DNA of 64,000 nucleotides. Source: Pterois miles. Lineage: Eukaryota > Chordata > Actinopteri > Perciformes > Scorpaenidae. The notes beneath the pieces were generated by a model. That model searched no databases. It saw only the letters and a list, made by a program, of their open reading frames with translations, and was not told the DNA's origin. The stretch lies in the NCBI GenBank assembly GCA_947000775.1, contig CAMQGK010000463.1, forward strand, positions 2,427,001 through 2,491,000, given 5' to 3'. Every line of letters begins with the position of its first letter. The first letter of the stretch is position 1. Position numbers and translations under genes: made by a program. Of this stretch, positions 10,788 through 22,699 are shown piece by piece.

Positions 10788-12154
10788 GGTAGCATTAGTC
10801 AACGACACGCATATGTATTTCTCCTTCACTCTCTTGCCTGGTGTCTCTCACTCTGTCTCTTTCTTTTCAATCTGAAGCTGTTTCATAAAGCGACAGTCCA
10901 GAAGACAGTGCTGACAGCACCAATAGAGGATCCATCAAAACCACCTAAAGGTGACAGATGGCTCAACAAGGAGGTGGATGATTTTTTTTTTTTGACCTAT
11001 TCATTCTTGTTCACATTAACAACTACACAAAGAGTTTCAGCTGCTTTTTTTTCTGCCGTGCGTCTCACACACGTCTGATATAACAGATGCGCTTCTATTT
11101 CAGTCCATCCAGCTGTCCACACCGGCCACATAACGTCTCATGCTTCACTCACACATCAACGCGACCTGAAGAATGTTTTCACATTTCTGTTTTCTTCCCT
11201 TTTTCACATGCAACTTCATTGATTGTCTCTGAGCGTATAATCAACACTCAGCACTGTGCCTGAAAACATCCTGTGTGGACACAGATGCAACACTCAAGCT
11301 GCTGCTGCTAACATGCTGCTCACGCTATGCCTCCTGTGAAGGTGGATTTGAATACCTACACCAGCACTAATATTAAACGCTGCCAGTGACTGGATACACT
11401 TTACTGGAAAATCAACAGCAGTTAACGTTGTCCATTATCATTTTTTTGAATTAAAGTTACACATTTTAGTGTTATTTTTTCTTTTAATGTTGTTTATTCC
11501 GAGTCATTCATCCTTAAAAGCACACCTGCATACGAACAGGTGGATGCTTTGAAACTGGAAACACCTCTGCATGTGGCCACACAGGCCACACACAGCTCTT
11601 TTCTGATGATTGGCTCCTAGTCAAAATAATATTCTGTGTTTTGTGTGAACACCAGCTGATCCAAACTGCTGGTCACTGTGTTGGCTTTCTAAATGACGAC
11701 AAACCAACCAGCCAATTTATTACAGATTCAATGATAGATTACAATAAGTAGAACAAAGATGAACAGAGTACATCACCTGGAGACGTCTCCAATCAAAGCA
11801 AAAAGGACAGGAAGCCCCAGAGCCCGGAGAGGACAGCCCCAAGCGGAGAGGCCTGACTCCTGTCTTAATACCATTCAATCCAGCCTCCTGCACTCATTGC
11901 TTTCCTAATATGGCAATAATCTCTGTCTGTTTGTGATACATCATCCTTGATTATTGCTTCCTACAGTCCTTAAAAGGCCACACTCAGATACACACACACA
12001 CAAGATACTAAGTAGTATGATATGCTCAATATCAAATAATACTACAGGATATAAAGATAATATAGTAATGATATAGTAATATGATATATATAAACTACTA
12101 CATAAAAAGCTACTACATCTAAATCTGGGAACACAGTGTTGATGTGGCTTCTGA

Positions 12155-12600
12155 AACTTGCAGTAGGCAGAATATTTTTGGCATCACTGGGTAAAATTTC
12201 CATAATCACCTTTCAGCATGTTGTAATTCAAGTGTTCTGAGAGAAAACTAGACTTCTGTGCCTCCTCATGGCTGTTCTCAGGCTTTAGAAAATTCAGCCT
12301 GTGATGGGAGACTTTAGCCTATCACAGGTCATTTCAGAGAGAGCGTTCCTATTGGTTGTTCATTCTGCGGAGGCAGCTGTCCATCACCCGCAAGCTCCGA
12401 TCAAACGGTCAAACTAGGCAGCGCTGATCAGATATGAATCAGTGTTCTGTTACTGTAATATCTATTACTCACCTCAGATGTGTTCAGAAACATCTTGTAG
12501 GTACTGTTAAGCTGTAAAATGAGAAAGTTTACTCCGACTGGTCGTGCTTGGTATTTCTTCAGATGATCTCAACATGGTCCTGTTTGTGTGTGCGATGAAT
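12155..12600 (+). mobile_element. Family B element, partial copy (TGCAGTAGGCAGAA end)
   Basis: It begins with TGCAGTAGGCAGAATATTTT and continues through the same internal blocks as the fuller copy at 36494-37288: TCAAGTGTTCTGAGAGAAAA, a CCTATTGGTTG patch, GGTCAAACTAGGCAGCGCTG and a TTCTGTTACTGTAAT block. The right half is missing or too diverged to align by eye, so the right boundary is approximate. It carries no coding capacity. Confidence 0.75.
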
Positions 12601-13185
12601 TTTCTTTTCGTGCAAGTCACATAATACCTGGTTTTGTGTGTTTGAGAGAGTCAGCTAACCAGAAGCGTTGAGAAGATGAGCTGTAAAAAATTGACATTCC
12701 AGTTTTATATCTGCCAAAAATGCAGCTTAAATCAGCAGTGTGGCAGCATTTTGGATATCTACAAAATGGCCAGTGAGTTGTTGTAGAGGTTTTTTTTTTT
12801 AATTATTTGCAGTGTGCCGTTAATAACTGACTGCAAACGGGTCACTTATACACAACACAGTCCAACACTTTGAATATATCCCAACATCTTTGAGATAATC
12901 ATCCACCCTGTTAAGCCCAAGTCAAGGAAACAAAGCAACCAGCTAATGTACTAAGCTAGACCAAATCAGTTTAAATTTAGCTGTCTCTCTGTATAGCCTA
13001 TTACCATTTAACCATTTTAAATGATTTTCAAGTAGCCAAATTTTACACTATAAAGTGCTTATATTGGATGTAGCTGATGAGGATGGTAATACATATTTTA
13101 GTTCAGTAGTTATATCATAAATGTTCTAAAATTATTAAATGTGCTTGTCGAATGGTAAATTACGTGATTAATAATTGTGAAAATG
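12601..13185. other. Non-coding stretch, nothing recognised
   Basis: AT-rich sequence between the family B copy and the Rex3-like LINE. No feature is supported. Confidence 0.4.
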
Positions 13186-13196
13186 GTGATATTTCC

Positions 13197-13834
13197 ATCC
13201 ATCCATCCATTATCTTCTGCTTAGGCTAAGCAGGGAGGCGTCCCTCTCCCCAGCAACAATTTCCAGCTCTTCCTGGGGGACCCCGAGGCGTTCCCAGGCC
13301 AGACGAGATATATAATCTCTCCAGCGTGTTCTGGGTCTACCCCGGGGCCTCTTACCAGTTGGACGTGCCTGGAAAACCTCCAAAGGGAGGCGTTCAGGAG
13401 GCATCCTGATCAGATACCCGAACAACCTCAGCTGGCCCCTTTCAGCGCAAAGAAGCAGCGGCTCTACTCCGAGCTGCTCACCCTATCTCTGAGGCTGAGC
13501 CCAGCCACCCTACGAAGGAAGCTCATTTCAGCCGCTTGTATCTGCAATCTCGTTCTTTCCGTCGCTACCCAAAGCTCATAATCATAGGTGAGGGTTGGAA
13601 CGTAGATTGACTGGTAAATCAAGAGCATCGCCCTCTGGCCAGAATAGCGCCTGCATAACTGCAGAGGTGTCTCCGAACCGTCTGTTCGAACCTCCATTTT
13701 CCCCCTGCTCATGAACAAGACCCCAAGATATTGAAATGCCCTTGCTTGGGGCAAAGATTCACTCCCCACCCAGTTTCCGGCATAGCACCATGACTTCAGA
13801 CTTGGAGGCCCAGAAAAGGGAGACAAGGGAGATT
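13197..13834 (-). mobile_element. Rex3/RTE-like LINE, 5'-truncated 3' end
   Basis: On the minus strand the frames at 13826-13464 and 13425-13210 give the C-terminal part of a LINE ORF2: FQYLGVLF, QSIYVPTLTY, AAEMSFLRRVAGLSLRDRV, FGYLIRMPPERLP and GKRPRGRPRTRWRDY. This is the region after the reverse transcriptase in fish Rex3/RTE-type elements. A short TGGATGGATGGA tail follows (13197-13210, minus), typical of that group. The two frames are out of register, so the fragment is dead. Flanking words GTGATATTTCC (13186-13196) and GTTATATTTCC (13835-13845) differ at one base and look like a target-site duplication, which sets the boundaries. Confidence 0.85.
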
Positions 13835-14102
13835 GTTATATTTCCTCTAACAATAATCGTAATATCAGAATCTCATATTTTGACATCCCTAGTGCATTAT
13901 GTTTTGTCATACAGCACCTGATGTAAATATTTCATGGACATGTGTCTGCAGCCAACAGGAGACCTAGTCGGTCTGCAAACATGCTTTTCAAGCCTGAAAT
14001 TACATTTGCTGTCTCTCTCTTTCTGCCATGTTTTTCGTTGTTCTGCTGCAGTTCATCCAAGCAAGGACTCACTATGAAACAAGTCGTGGGACAAGAACCC
14101 GG

Positions 14103-14103
<1 letters not shown>

Positions 14104-14165
<62 letters not shown>
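14104..14165. repeat. (GT)n microsatellite
   Basis: About 30 GT units. It is in inverted orientation relative to the AC tract at 14396. Confidence 0.98.
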
Positions 14166-14166
<1 letters not shown>

Positions 14167-14392
14167 TCACCAGTTGTGTCACTTCCCATTTGGGATACAG
14201 GTCACTTCCTGCCTACCCAAATGTCGCTTTCTCTTACCACCAATTACTCACTCACACAAACACACTCCCAAACACACAGACACACACATTGACTTGTCTT
14301 GCCTTTGGCTGCAATGAGCCAATGAGCAGCAGTCAAATTCCCTCCACAACTGGACTGAAACAAAATCACTGACCACAACAAAATCACAGATA

Positions 14393-14395
<3 letters not shown>

Positions 14396-14449
<54 letters not shown>
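14396..14449. repeat. (AC)n microsatellite
   Basis: About 27 AC units, inverted relative to the GT tracts on either side. Confidence 0.98.
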
Positions 14450-14450
<1 letters not shown>

Positions 14451-14545
14451 TCACTAACACTCTCCCACTGGTTAGGTTGTAGAGTTGTGGTCTGTGTTTA
14501 CAGTTTTCACTGTGAGAACTGAAATCAGTCAAGGATTATTCTGCT

Positions 14546-14553
14546 TTGTGTGT

Positions 14554-14618
<65 letters not shown>
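14546..14618. repeat. (GT)n microsatellite
   Basis: About 36 GT units with one GG interruption near the left edge. Confidence 0.97.
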
Positions 14619-14619
<1 letters not shown>

Positions 14620-17600
14620 ATACACGCACATCACATCTGTGCATGTGGTAACCAAACCAGCAGATTGCCAGCAGTCGCTTGGTTGTTTTCTGTCTGCTCA
14701 TGCAACAAATCCAATTCCAGGCAGTCAGCAAACCAGAGATGTCTATCTAAAAGAGTTCTGCCACCGGAGCCACCGAGGCCAAAATACAATTTTAGCCAGT
14801 AAGCAAAGCTTTAGCTCTTATTGCGTTACAACTCAGTTTAAACATAAAGAAGTAAAATAAAGTATAACACTGGAGACTTAAAATGCTTAAGCCCGTCTGT
14901 GTGACCCCTTAAAGAGGTGAAATGAGGGAGTTGGTACTTGGTTCTCAAACTTGTAGGCCCTATAGCCTAAAGCCTTAGCCACCAGAAACGCAGTCAGTAC
15001 AGTGAAAGCTATGCCTTCCAGCTGCGAAAACGCTTGTAGAGTGTGAAGAGCATACTTAACAAAGTCGTTAGCCAATATTTAAATGTACATAACATTAATA
15101 ATGTTTCACCCAGACACAGGGAATGGTGAGAGTAGTTTAAATTAGAGATTTTATTTAACAAAATCAACAAAATAACAAAACAAAAAAAAACACTATATGC
15201 TGCTAACCCAGCATATATTCACCCTCTAAGGTCTGACTACACTTTTTCTCTGCTGCTGGTAAGTTTCTTCTTGCTATGGCAGCTGACAACTATAACAGTG
15301 GAAGACTACTGCTTAAAGTAATAAAAATAAAAAAACATATTAATATCAGCACTTAAGTTTAAATAAAAGTCATCTCATTGATGTTTCTTTTCTCTTGTCT
15401 TTATTTCCATATTTGGTATTGCAGTTATCCAGAAGTAACACAATGTAATCAGGTTACGTTAAATATTGTGATACTTTGATTAGGTCACTGATTACATGTT
15501 TTAACAGGTAATTAATAATTGTAACGTAAAGCATTTTTAAATTAACCCTCCCAACCCAACATACTCGCACTTCCAGAATACCGCCGCTTGGTCAGCGGCC
15601 TTAATCATTGGAGACTGATGCATGGGGTATCCCTCTTTAGTTATTTTTGGATGTTTCAGGGACAGCATATACACTCGTTACATGCATAGCGTCCTTTCAA
15701 AATAAACTTCCGTTTTCATAGGAAGTTCAGTTTAGTCAACATAACCACTTAGGGTTAGGAAACGGTCGTGGTTGATCACTACTAGCGATTGATGTGACTC
15801 ACAAGACTGATGATACAGATGAGTCATGTGACTAAAGACTGACGTGACAAAATAAGTCAGCGTAACTTTTAGTTATGTAGAAAGTCTTGTTTTTGTTTGA
15901 CCCATCCTCCACCCCGCCCACCTGAATGGCTTCATCACCCCAACAATAGCCCTTAGATTGACAGCTGCTTGTCTACTTTTTGGAGGTGTTAGCCATACAG
16001 AACCATAACCAACCACCAGTTGATATCAATACACAGTCATATGAAGTCAGTCACCGTGATGTATAGAGTTAGTGCGGTCTTTACGTCCCTTTAGCTCCCC
16101 ATGTGGAGCTTGGATGAGTACGGCTGTGTGTGTGGAGTGGTTAAATGTCCAGACAGACCAGCCAGCGGAGGCCAAGTAGAGCTCTGCTCTTTGCTACTTT
16201 TCCACTCCACTGCCATTGTTGGCTCGGTACACTTGATTGTAGCAGTGCTTCACTTGTTCAGCTGCATTTCTCTCCAGTGTGTGAAAGAGGCTGGACGGGA
16301 GAGACAGGGAGACAGAGAGAGAAAAGAAACGAGGCTGTGAGACGAAGGGTAGAGTTGGGAAATTAGCTTGCAAAAACTGTTGAAACTTTATCTCCAGTGT
16401 GACAAGTGCCCACCAAGAAAAAGTAACAAATTCAACATGTCATTGTCTCCCACTCAGATGAATACCAGGCAACCTGCTAAGACATAAATTGCTGGTAGCA
16501 ATATTAATGACTCTGTGGTAGCGTCAGCGTGTCAGAGCTGTGCAGCGGATTTATCCAGACTTGAATCTGGAAGGTTGAAGAGGTCAGCTATCAAGTGCTC
16601 CACTGCAAACGTCGGCTCTATTTTAACTGAGACTCAACGCGCCCGCCACTTCAATTATTTAACTACACGACTCTGAAAAGCAGGGCAGGTGGAGAGTGAG
16701 ACTAAGACATAGAGAGGAAGAGAGAGACACAAGTAAAGAGTTTGGGTTACACTTAATGGTGACCACCGCCTCACTGATGATGCTAATGAATCTATCGGTG
16801 TAGAAACCTTTGCCTCACAATATGATAACTACCTGGTGAGTAAAAAATACTTCTATTGTTCATCAAGTCGCTATATCCCTTCAGAGGAAGTGCTGAAACC
16901 ACGATGACTAAATGTTATTACATATGCATGGAGAGCGTTAATATTAATGCCCACATTGCTGTCGGCTTTTTAATATTCAGAGAGAAAAAGACAGCGAGTG
17001 GAGGGCGAGAGAGGTCAAGTACTGTGTCTAACAAAGATCAGTGCAAAGTGAAGCTGTACTCTACATAGCACTTCATGCTAATAGTGTTGTGTGTTGTATT
17101 TTTCAACAATTAATCATTACAGGACTAATTGTGGGACATTTATACACACTTTTCCTTTGATAAACACAACCATCTGGTCATGATTGATTTTGGTTAAAAG
17201 TATGCATATTGAATTGTTACCATGATGCATTGCATTCAGTAACACACTCTTCTATCACATGTACAGATTATTTTCCAGCATCCCATTGAATAGGAATTCA
17301 GTAGAGTTACAACCCTCAGCGTGCACAGTGCATGCTTCACACTGATCTGAGGACGACATGCTTTCATGCAAGTTTAGTTTATTTTTTTTTTTTATTATAT
17401 TGCAATTCACCAGCAGATAGTGGCCTAAAGCTGAAAGCCTAACGTACATTGTTTATAACACCTTCTGCCAGTTTTTGCTAACTCGCTGTTACCATATGGG
17501 ATGTAGCTTTGAGTATGCTAATTAGGAAATTAATTAGTCTCTCCATTCATCGTTTATTGTTAAACATTTATTTCATAAATGACTCGTTCACTTTAAACCC

Positions 17601-17979
17601 TACTTTTGCACACAGCCCACATTGTTGTCTCAAATTGTCAAAGTACTGTTCCCTGTTAGTTAACTCCTCATCTAGCTAACTCACCACATTGCACATTTCA
17701 CATTGTACGTATTTGACATATTAATGTTTTATGTCTGCTTGTGATATGGTAAAGGGTTTGTTTCTATCTACATATGACATAGTTAATAGAGCCTGAAACA
17801 TTAATATATTCTTGACTCATCACACTAAAATCGAAGTTATAAGAAAAAAATACTTGAAACATTTTAGCTGATATGTAATTAGTCTAGACTGTATTAAAAT
17901 GTCACTTTCCTAAATAACTGAGGAATGATATTGTCCTTTTTTGTGATATTTAAATCTTTTTTAGATGCAGCTGTATTTC

Positions 17980-17980
<1 letters not shown>

Positions 17981-18025
<45 letters not shown>
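17981..18025. repeat. (ATT)n microsatellite
   Basis: About 15 ATT units. Confidence 0.97.
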
Positions 18026-18189
18026 TATTTTATTTCATTAATTTCCATAGAAAGACCTTGTATATTCCTGGGATTTTTCAAACCTAAGTAGGACTGACCT
18101 TTATTTGTATGTAGCCTGGAAAACCAAGCCATCAGGTTTTATGACCTGGCCATCGGTGACGCATATCCAGCAAGTACTGTATGTGGTTA

Positions 18190-18530
18190 AAACTGCAGTA
18201 GGTAGACATTTTTTGGTATCATTGGGCAAAAAGTTCAACATATTGCTATTCAAGTGTTCTGAGAGAAAACTAGACTTCTGCACCTCCAAACTCTCTCATT
18301 TTACAGCTAAACAGTTCGCTACAAGATTTGGATTCATATTTGATTAGTACAGCCTAGTTTGACCATTTTATCTGATTTCGCAAATGATTGACAGCCACAT
18401 CTCAGAGACGGCAGACTCCAACTCGGCTCTGATTGGTTGTTTTCCTCTGGTCTGTGAAATCCTGCAGGTGGCTTTAACTGTCTCATGCACTACTGTCAGG
18501 ATACAGTAACCATTTTATCAAAATAACTTT
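18190..18530 (+). mobile_element. Family B element, internally deleted copy
   Basis: The left end CTGCAGTAGGTAGACATTTT is followed by TCAAGTGTTCTGAGAGAAAA and then jumps to the right arm (CTCTCATTTTACAGCTAAAC, then TCTGATTGGTTGTTTTCCTC and CATGCACTACTGTCAGGATA). It therefore lacks most of the left inner arm found at 36494-37288, as if a palindrome arm had been deleted. Ends are approximate. Confidence 0.7.
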
Positions 18531-18804
18531 TTTATAAAACTGAAAGAGTATTAGATGTCATCTGGACACTTGAAGTATGGGGACATGAAGTGACACCAGC
18601 AAGAGAGAAATAAAGTCACGCCCACTATGGGACCATATTGTGGGAAAAAAAATCTGAACGGTAGTCAGCGGCGAGCGCCAAGTATTTTTTATCCTGTTTA
18701 AATTGCACCATGAATCAACACATTTGGTGTTTGTCAATTTAAAACATAATTTTGTCAGAAGTCAATAGTTGCAGTTTGTCGTAAAACTGTTGGTTTTACA
18801 ACAG

Positions 18805-19190
18805 TTTTATTGGGCCGATATCTTTGACTGGTTTTCTTTTTTCCTCCATCTGATTAAAAATATAACAGCTCATTAATAACAAACGATACACAAAATTCCT
18901 CAACTTGAGTAGACATTTATTGGACAACACTTGTGGTCTGTCTCTTCAATCTACATTGTGTCTGCACAGTTTCTCCCAGTTAGGACGTTGTTCTTCTCAC
19001 ACACTCTTGCAAAGGTTCGCCCACCGAGCGGCAGTTTGATTGACACAAGGGGCGGCGTCACACATGGTCTACAGCAACAACAATGGGCTGCCCGCAGATG
19101 TGCCTGCTTGCTAATCGGCTTAATGTGCTCAGGCATCAGCCGATTATGACAAAATGTTAAAAAATCGGTGACCTCTGAGACTACACACCC
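18805..19190 (-). mobile_element. hAT-like non-autonomous element, family C, partial copy
   Basis: It shares blocks in reverse orientation with the complete element at 52462-52911: TTCTTTTTTCCTCCATCTGA here against TCAGATGGAGGAAAAAAAAG there, and CGGCTTAATGTGCTCAG here against CTGAGCATATTAAGCCG there. It also has sequence at about 18910-19080 that is absent from the shorter copy. No clear target-site duplication was found and the ends are approximate. Confidence 0.6.
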
Positions 19191-20123
19191 AAAAGTTGTA
19201 CCTCTAAAGCTACGATGCCTGTGTGTTTCGTACTGGGGATGAACTCACACCAACTACGGGTCTCGCTTGTTCTTTCTCTTCCCGACTGATAAAAACACCA
19301 GGAGTCGCTGGATAAACCACATCAGGTAAGATATTGTTTCATGTGTGCCTCGTCGTAGCTAAGTTAGTGACCTCCCTAGTGTTGGTGACGTATATTGTGC
19401 GAGACGAGAGGTGTAGTTCACTGAGCTGCTTCACACAAAACTAAATGATACTATGACGAACTGCGACTTTCTTGACGTACAAAATTATGTTTTAAATTGA
19501 CAAATATCATAGATGCTACTCATGGTGCAAATCAAACTGGATTAAAAAAATATGTTTCTCTCTGTTGACTACTGTTCATATTTTTTCTAAAATATTGTCC
19601 CATAGAGTCTGCCAGAAAAGGGAAGGTCTTTGTCTCTGTATGTGGAAGGGGGGCAAGGTAGGCTGTTTTAAACAGAGAGGTTCATGGGAAGTGTGGTCTT
19701 TTTTTTCTCTATCCTTGCTGTGAGGCTTGCTCTTGGAAATTATTTGATTTACTGTCTGCACAAAACCATGGATTCAACTGCTGCTCTGCTTTGCGTCAGT
19801 GTCCACAGTGTTGCTGTGTAAGTGAAAATCTACTTTACACTCACAACTTTTCAGTAATTTCGCTGCATGAGAAAGAAAGACAAGGTTTCTTCTGCTCAAA
19901 TCAGGAAAAGGATGAATTTGCTCAATTTTTAAGCATTACGCAATTTTTCCCTAAAAAGTTGTTTATGCCTCACTGCCATTTTAGCTGCATGTGTTCCCTA
20001 TTGTGTCTTTCTGTCAGAGGAGAATTATTCCAGGTTATGTAATATAATTAGAGTAGTTGTAGGCCTAGTTCGGGTTACTTTTCTCTGAAATTACTGCTTT
20101 TTACTCCGATTCTTTCACTTTTT

Positions 20124-20125
<2 letters not shown>

Positions 20126-20184
<59 letters not shown>
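20126..20184. repeat. (TC)n microsatellite
   Basis: About 29 TC units. Confidence 0.98.
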
Positions 20185-20187
<3 letters not shown>

Positions 20188-20397
20188 ATCCACTCATGTC
20201 TGATGTGTCAGTCAGTCAGGGTCTTAGCAAATCAAAGTGTGTGTGTCTTTGAGAAAGTGCATGTGTGTTTGGTGTGCGTGTGCTCTATCTAGTGGAGCCA
20301 GCCTTGTGTTAATCTGACGTGCTTGGTTGACGTTCTTCAGTTGAAACTTTGCATGACTCCATGACAATCTCTGCTTAAGCTGAAAGACAAGGAAAAC

Positions 20398-20399
<2 letters not shown>

Positions 20400-20457
<58 letters not shown>
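20400..20457. repeat. (GT)n microsatellite
   Basis: About 29 GT units. Confidence 0.98.
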
Positions 20458-20459
<2 letters not shown>

Positions 20460-20949
20460 AGACTGAGTCTGTGTGCATAAAAGAGACAGACAGACATACA
20501 GACAGAAGCAGGGAATGAAAGGCAGAAGGCAAGGAAGTGAAAGAGAGGGCAACAATAATATTAAGAGTGTGTTCCCGAGAAAGAGGGAGAGACAGTAAGC
20601 CTTTGAATTTGTATTGGGGTTTGTGTATGAGGGTATAAACTAGGCCACTGTAGGATCAGATCTGTGTGCTTGTCTATGTGTCTGGCAGTGCAGGTGTACT
20701 GTTCTTGGAAAAAAGAAACCCATCTCTTTATCTTGCATTGTCCATGCATTTCATCCATTACATTATTTTTAAAGTCTATATGTTTAGTTAGTTTTTGTCA
20801 TTTTTTTAGCTCAATTTAAATTTGATGTACTCCGTGGTTGCTAGAATACAATCCTGCAAGAATACAAAAATAATGTGTCAAATTCGATATTGCTAACTAA
20901 ACTGCACAGAGCACAGCAGAAAAGCCCGGGATCAGAGCCCTTTTGTATC

Positions 20950-21290
20950 AAACTTCTTACACTCGGTGTATGAATGGTGTATGAGAGGGTGTGTCCGCCA
21001 AAGCATGTTCCCCAGCTGAAAACACCAGGCGCTCCTCTGAAAATGCCCAGCCGGGAGCGCTTGAAGGCGCTTTTGGAGGCGCGGCGGAGATGCTTTCATT
21101 GGGTCTGTTTGCTATGAGTCGAAATATCCATGAAAGTAAAAATGTCGGCACAAGGTAAAGCACTTTCTCTGGAGGAGAGGAATACTGAATCACATAGGGA
21201 GAGAGGACCGAGTTGCTGGTCTACGTGGGTTCATGAAATTTTGTGTGGTAAGAAACATTTTGAATATGATCGATTGGGTCAAAATCAGAT
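20950..21290 (+). mobile_element. Possible degenerate PIF/Harbinger-type DNA transposon fragment
   Basis: GC-rich sequence around 21000-21090 (AGGCGCTTTTGGAGGCGCGG) leads to ATG 21143. From there a short frame reads MSAQGKALSLEERNTE, and a second frame then reads WVHEILCGKKHFEYDRL. The WVHEI..EYDRL pattern recalls the WVH.I...GEYHRL motif ahead of the catalytic core in fish Harbinger transposases. No downstream catalytic block is recognisable, so this is a tentative assignment. Confidence 0.3.
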
Positions 21291-22690
21291 TTAGATCAAC
21301 TTCATTTAAAGGTGGATTCATGTTCATTCCTTTCTTTGTCAAGGACCTAAATTCATACAAACTAGGCCACGGTCCCCATTTGGTACAATTACCATCAGGG
21401 ACCTCCATTTTAAAAGATTTTGGTTGTTTGGTAAGATTAAGAGATATCAACGACAGGAGGAAGTGAAACCTATGATAACTCCTACAACTCTCACTCACAT
21501 TGGACTCACTTCTATAGTGAATTAAATAGTGCAAATAAACTGTTCTCCATTTTTCTAGGGACCCCGTTAAACTCTCTCAGGGGCAACTGTTTGGGTTGTA
21601 GTTTCAACCTTATATAAACCGGCTCTGCAATTTAATCAGTCTTGCTTTCCAGTCAAAACGGTGTGCAAAGTAGATGACGTGGGGGTTTCAGATATGAAGG
21701 CTACCCTAGTTCTCACTCCTTAGAGGAACATGATGCAACGATGTAAAAGCAGTCAAAACTAATCAATAGGAAGCTTCTATGAATGTTGGATTTTGAGCTT
21801 GTCAGCAAAGTGTACTGTATCTTTACACCTGTATGTTTTCAATGTCGGCACGTTGGCAGGGTAATTACGGAGCCTCATTGTGCTCCTGCTATGAGCGAGT
21901 CAGCACGCCTCCATTTAATTGCCCTCCGCTGCTCCTGACCTCAAGCAGGACGTCCGGATTTATATCAAACATGTTGGATATTTGTCTTCGGTGGTCTTCT
22001 GGTATGAGCAGCCAAATCAGCAAAACTGTCACTCAGCATCAGTTACGCTGTGTAAGGCCAGTAGAGCACTAAAGGGACATAGTGTCATCCATTTTCTCAC
22101 ATTATTTCTGTTTTGTTTTGTATTTTGGTCTTCGCCCACCACCAGTATTACTTTTCAGACCTTGAAACTTAATGTGGAAAAAAAAGCCTTATCCATTATT
22201 TTTGCTTCTGGAGGCAGCTTTTGTCAAACCGACAAGGTGCTGTTCCTCTTATTAAGAACAGAGCAACGGGATTTCTCCCAATCCTCCATCACACACAAAC
22301 CCACACAAACACTGTCACGCTTCAGTGCCTCCCTCTGTTTCAACTTAGCTTGATCTAATCGGGCCCAGTGCACGACACACACACAATACACAGATACACA
22401 AACACGCAGACATGTGGATCTGGAACGGTTAGCAGCTTTATTAATATTTCATGAATACAGAAGGTGCTGTTTCACTCCGTTGTGTCACGTGTGTGTGTGT
22501 GTGTGTGTGTATGTATGTGTGTGTGTGTGTGTGTCTCGCTCTGGGCTTGATCAGATCAGAAATTGAAAAACATCTGCAGATGTTTTTGCTGGTGGCTTTC
22601 ACCAGAGTGTGTATGTGTCATACATGGGTCCGCAGGTCAGACTAGCTGGCAAAATTAAAACTAAACATCTTTATTGTGTCGTACCCTTCA
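21291..22690. other. Non-coding stretch with one GT tract
   Basis: The only clear feature is a compound GT tract at 22489-22533. The reading frames at about 21233-21466 and 21919-22353 show no recognisable domain and have no supported splice context. Confidence 0.35.
22489..22533. repeat. Compound (GT)n microsatellite
   Basis: GT units interrupted by ATGTATGT. Confidence 0.95.
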
Positions 22691-22699
22691 CAGGAGCAG

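Larger units (their letters stand above)
9652..12154. other. Non-coding stretch with microsatellites only
   Basis: Apart from a TC tract and an AC tract (listed separately), I see no gene, exon, SINE or recognisable transposon end. The AC-derived and TC-derived reading frames here are not genes. Confidence 0.4.
13846..18184. other. Non-coding stretch with dense CA/GT tracts and one dispersed repeat
   Basis: It contains three long dinucleotide tracts at 14104-14618 and an ATT tract at 17981-18025, listed separately. At about 15580-15880 lies a dispersed-repeat-like segment (GGTCAGCGGCCTTAA, TACATGCATAGCGTCC, CCACTTAGGGTTAGG) of a type frequent in fish. The minus-strand frame at 15075-14887 has no recognisable homology and is left out as a gene. 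No exon is recognised. Confidence 0.4.
19191..20949. other. Non-coding stretch with TC and GT tracts
   Basis: It holds (TC)n at 20126-20184 and (GT)n at 20400-20457. No gene or transposon end is recognised otherwise. Confidence 0.4.

Noticed and set aside
13932..14802. Frames rich in CVCV or THTH residues here and at every other CA/GT tract
   Set aside because: They are translations of dinucleotide microsatellites, not proteins.
14887..15075. 62-codon minus-strand frame beginning MANDFVKYALHTLQAF
   Set aside because: It reads plausibly as a helical peptide, but it has no recognisable family, no splice sites that make sense and no neighbours supporting it. Length alone is within chance.
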